From Alkalicoccobacillus murimartini (GTDB lineage Bacteria; Bacillota; Bacilli; Bacillales; Bacillaceae_D): a stretch of 64,000 nt of DNA. Under the pieces are notes generated by a model. The model did no database searches. It worked only from the letters and a program-made list of their open reading frames with translations, and was not told the origin of the DNA. The translations under genes and the position numbers were made by a program. Of this stretch, positions 63,751-64,000 are shown piece by piece; positions within the stretch are counted from its first letter, which is position 1, and each line of letters opens with the position of its first letter. Location of the stretch: assembly GCF_030813245.1 (NCBI RefSeq), contig NZ_JAUSUA010000002.1, positions 310,001 through 374,000 of the forward strand, written 5' to 3'.

Positions 63751-63801
63751 AAAATTGGCCGGTTTAAGTCCAGTATAATACCGAACTCAAACCAGCCAAT
63801 T
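63751..63801 (-). terminator. Hairpin terminator of the right-edge gene
   Basis: On the minus strand AAUUGGCUGGUUU (63801-63789) pairs with AAACCGGCCAAUU (63765-63753), and the inner AGUUCGGUAU pairs with AUACUGGACU through G-U pairs, giving a long nearly continuous stem. UUUU follows. The wobble pairs all suit the minus-strand RNA, which ends a gene at 63820. Confidence 0.6.
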
Positions 63802-63819
63802 AGCGGGTATTCTTCTTCT

Positions 63820-64000
63820 CTACATCTCACGCTCTAGCTTTTCGACGTAGTTTTTCGCTTCAACTAAAGGTAGCGGGTGCACCGTTCGTAATTCCTTAAT
63901 GGCCTTAATCTTGCTCCCCTCGCGTAAAAGCTGCCTTAATCGCGTATTAAGATCCGCATCCTCTGATAATTTCTCAGTTATGATCACAGCATCCGCAGCC
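63820..64000 (-). CDS. C-terminal part of a protein with an L7/L12-like motif (truncated at window edge)
   Basis: The minus strand is open from the right edge to a TAG at 63820-63822, giving 59 residues. The C-terminal segment IKAIKELRTVHPLPLVEAKNY resembles the ribosomal protein L7/L12 C-terminal pattern (KIxVIKxVRxxTGLGLKEAKxxV), found also in small Bacillus proteins of unknown function. The visible upstream part is acidic (TEKLSEDADLNTRL). A long hairpin follows the stop. The start and full length are outside the window, so no function is given. Confidence 0.6.
   Translation of the reverse strand, partial: AADAVIITEKLSEDADLNTRLRQLLREGSKIKAIKELRTVHPLPLVEAKNYVEKLEREM

Overview
The window looks like chromosomal DNA of a low-GC, Gram-positive, spore-former-type member of the Bacillaceae, plausibly an alkaliphilic or halotolerant Bacillus-like species. 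The evidence is strong GGAGG-type ribosome binding sites, frequent TTG and GTG starts, many Rho-independent terminators, and families typical of this group: YtpB terpene synthase, a Rok-like repressor, a Rap-Phr pair, YjfB, a YdgG/YdgH-type MarR-MMPL pair, AraR, CcpA-type cre sites and a LytTR two-component system. No rRNA, tRNA, insertion sequence, prophage or CRISPR array was seen. The species is inferred, not proven.

Region 1 (0-5.3 kb) holds a 5'-truncated unknown gene, a multidrug MFS pump divergent from its TetR regulator, a small XRE-type regulator, ribokinase and a TVP38-family membrane protein. Region 2 (5.3-12.7 kb) is a sulfur-compound scavenging block. It has a likely ATC hydrolase plus N-carbamoyl-cysteine hydrolase pair, a four-gene operon with two flavin monooxygenases and two NlpA/MetQ-type lipoproteins, and a short homoserine dehydrogenase. 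Region 3 (12.9-24.5 kb) is mixed: ytpB, a striking 121-bp tandem repeat, a Rok-like gene, a YjfB-like gene, Nudix, SDR, a Rap phosphatase with a 39-codon phr gene, a HAD phosphatase, a ComEC-like lipoprotein hydrolase, a MarR-MMPL operon and a Ser/Arg-rich tail-anchored protein.

Region 4 (24.7-33.8 kb) is an L-arabinose operon read leftwards: sugar-binding lipoprotein, ABC ATPase, permease, araD, araB, araA, araR. Its promoter carries an AraR-type box next to the -10 and a palindromic cre-like site. Region 5 (33.9-41.3 kb) is a hexarate-type operon: GntR, a 5-keto-4-deoxyglucarate dehydratase, a semialdehyde dehydrogenase, an atypical enolase-superfamily member and a TctCBA transporter. It should deliver 2-oxoglutarate.

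Region 6 (41.7-47.4 kb) is a four-carbon sugar-acid module controlled by an RpiR regulator: GntP permease, beta-hydroxyacid dehydrogenase, DUF1537 kinase, and a divergent class II aldolase. Region 7 (47.6-53.9 kb) has an SGNH hydrolase, D-serine dehydratase, and an OFA-family transporter beside a LytS/LytTR-type two-component system. A 21-bp-phased direct repeat lies in front of the transporter. Region 8 (54.1-59.1 kb) is a D-threonate-type module (PdxA2, DUF1537 kinase, KdgT permease) beside a PrpR-like regulator whose ATPase core is degenerate.

Region 9 (59.3-63.5 kb) has a second RpiR regulator, a DUF1932-type dehydrogenase, an RraA-family protein, a small membrane protein and a TRAP-type large permease. 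Near-identical palindromes precede both transcription units. The right end carries the 3' end of a gene with an L7/L12-like C-terminal motif. The right half of the window is thus a roughly 30-kb block of sugar and sugar-acid catabolism, using five different transporter classes and at least six dedicated regulators.
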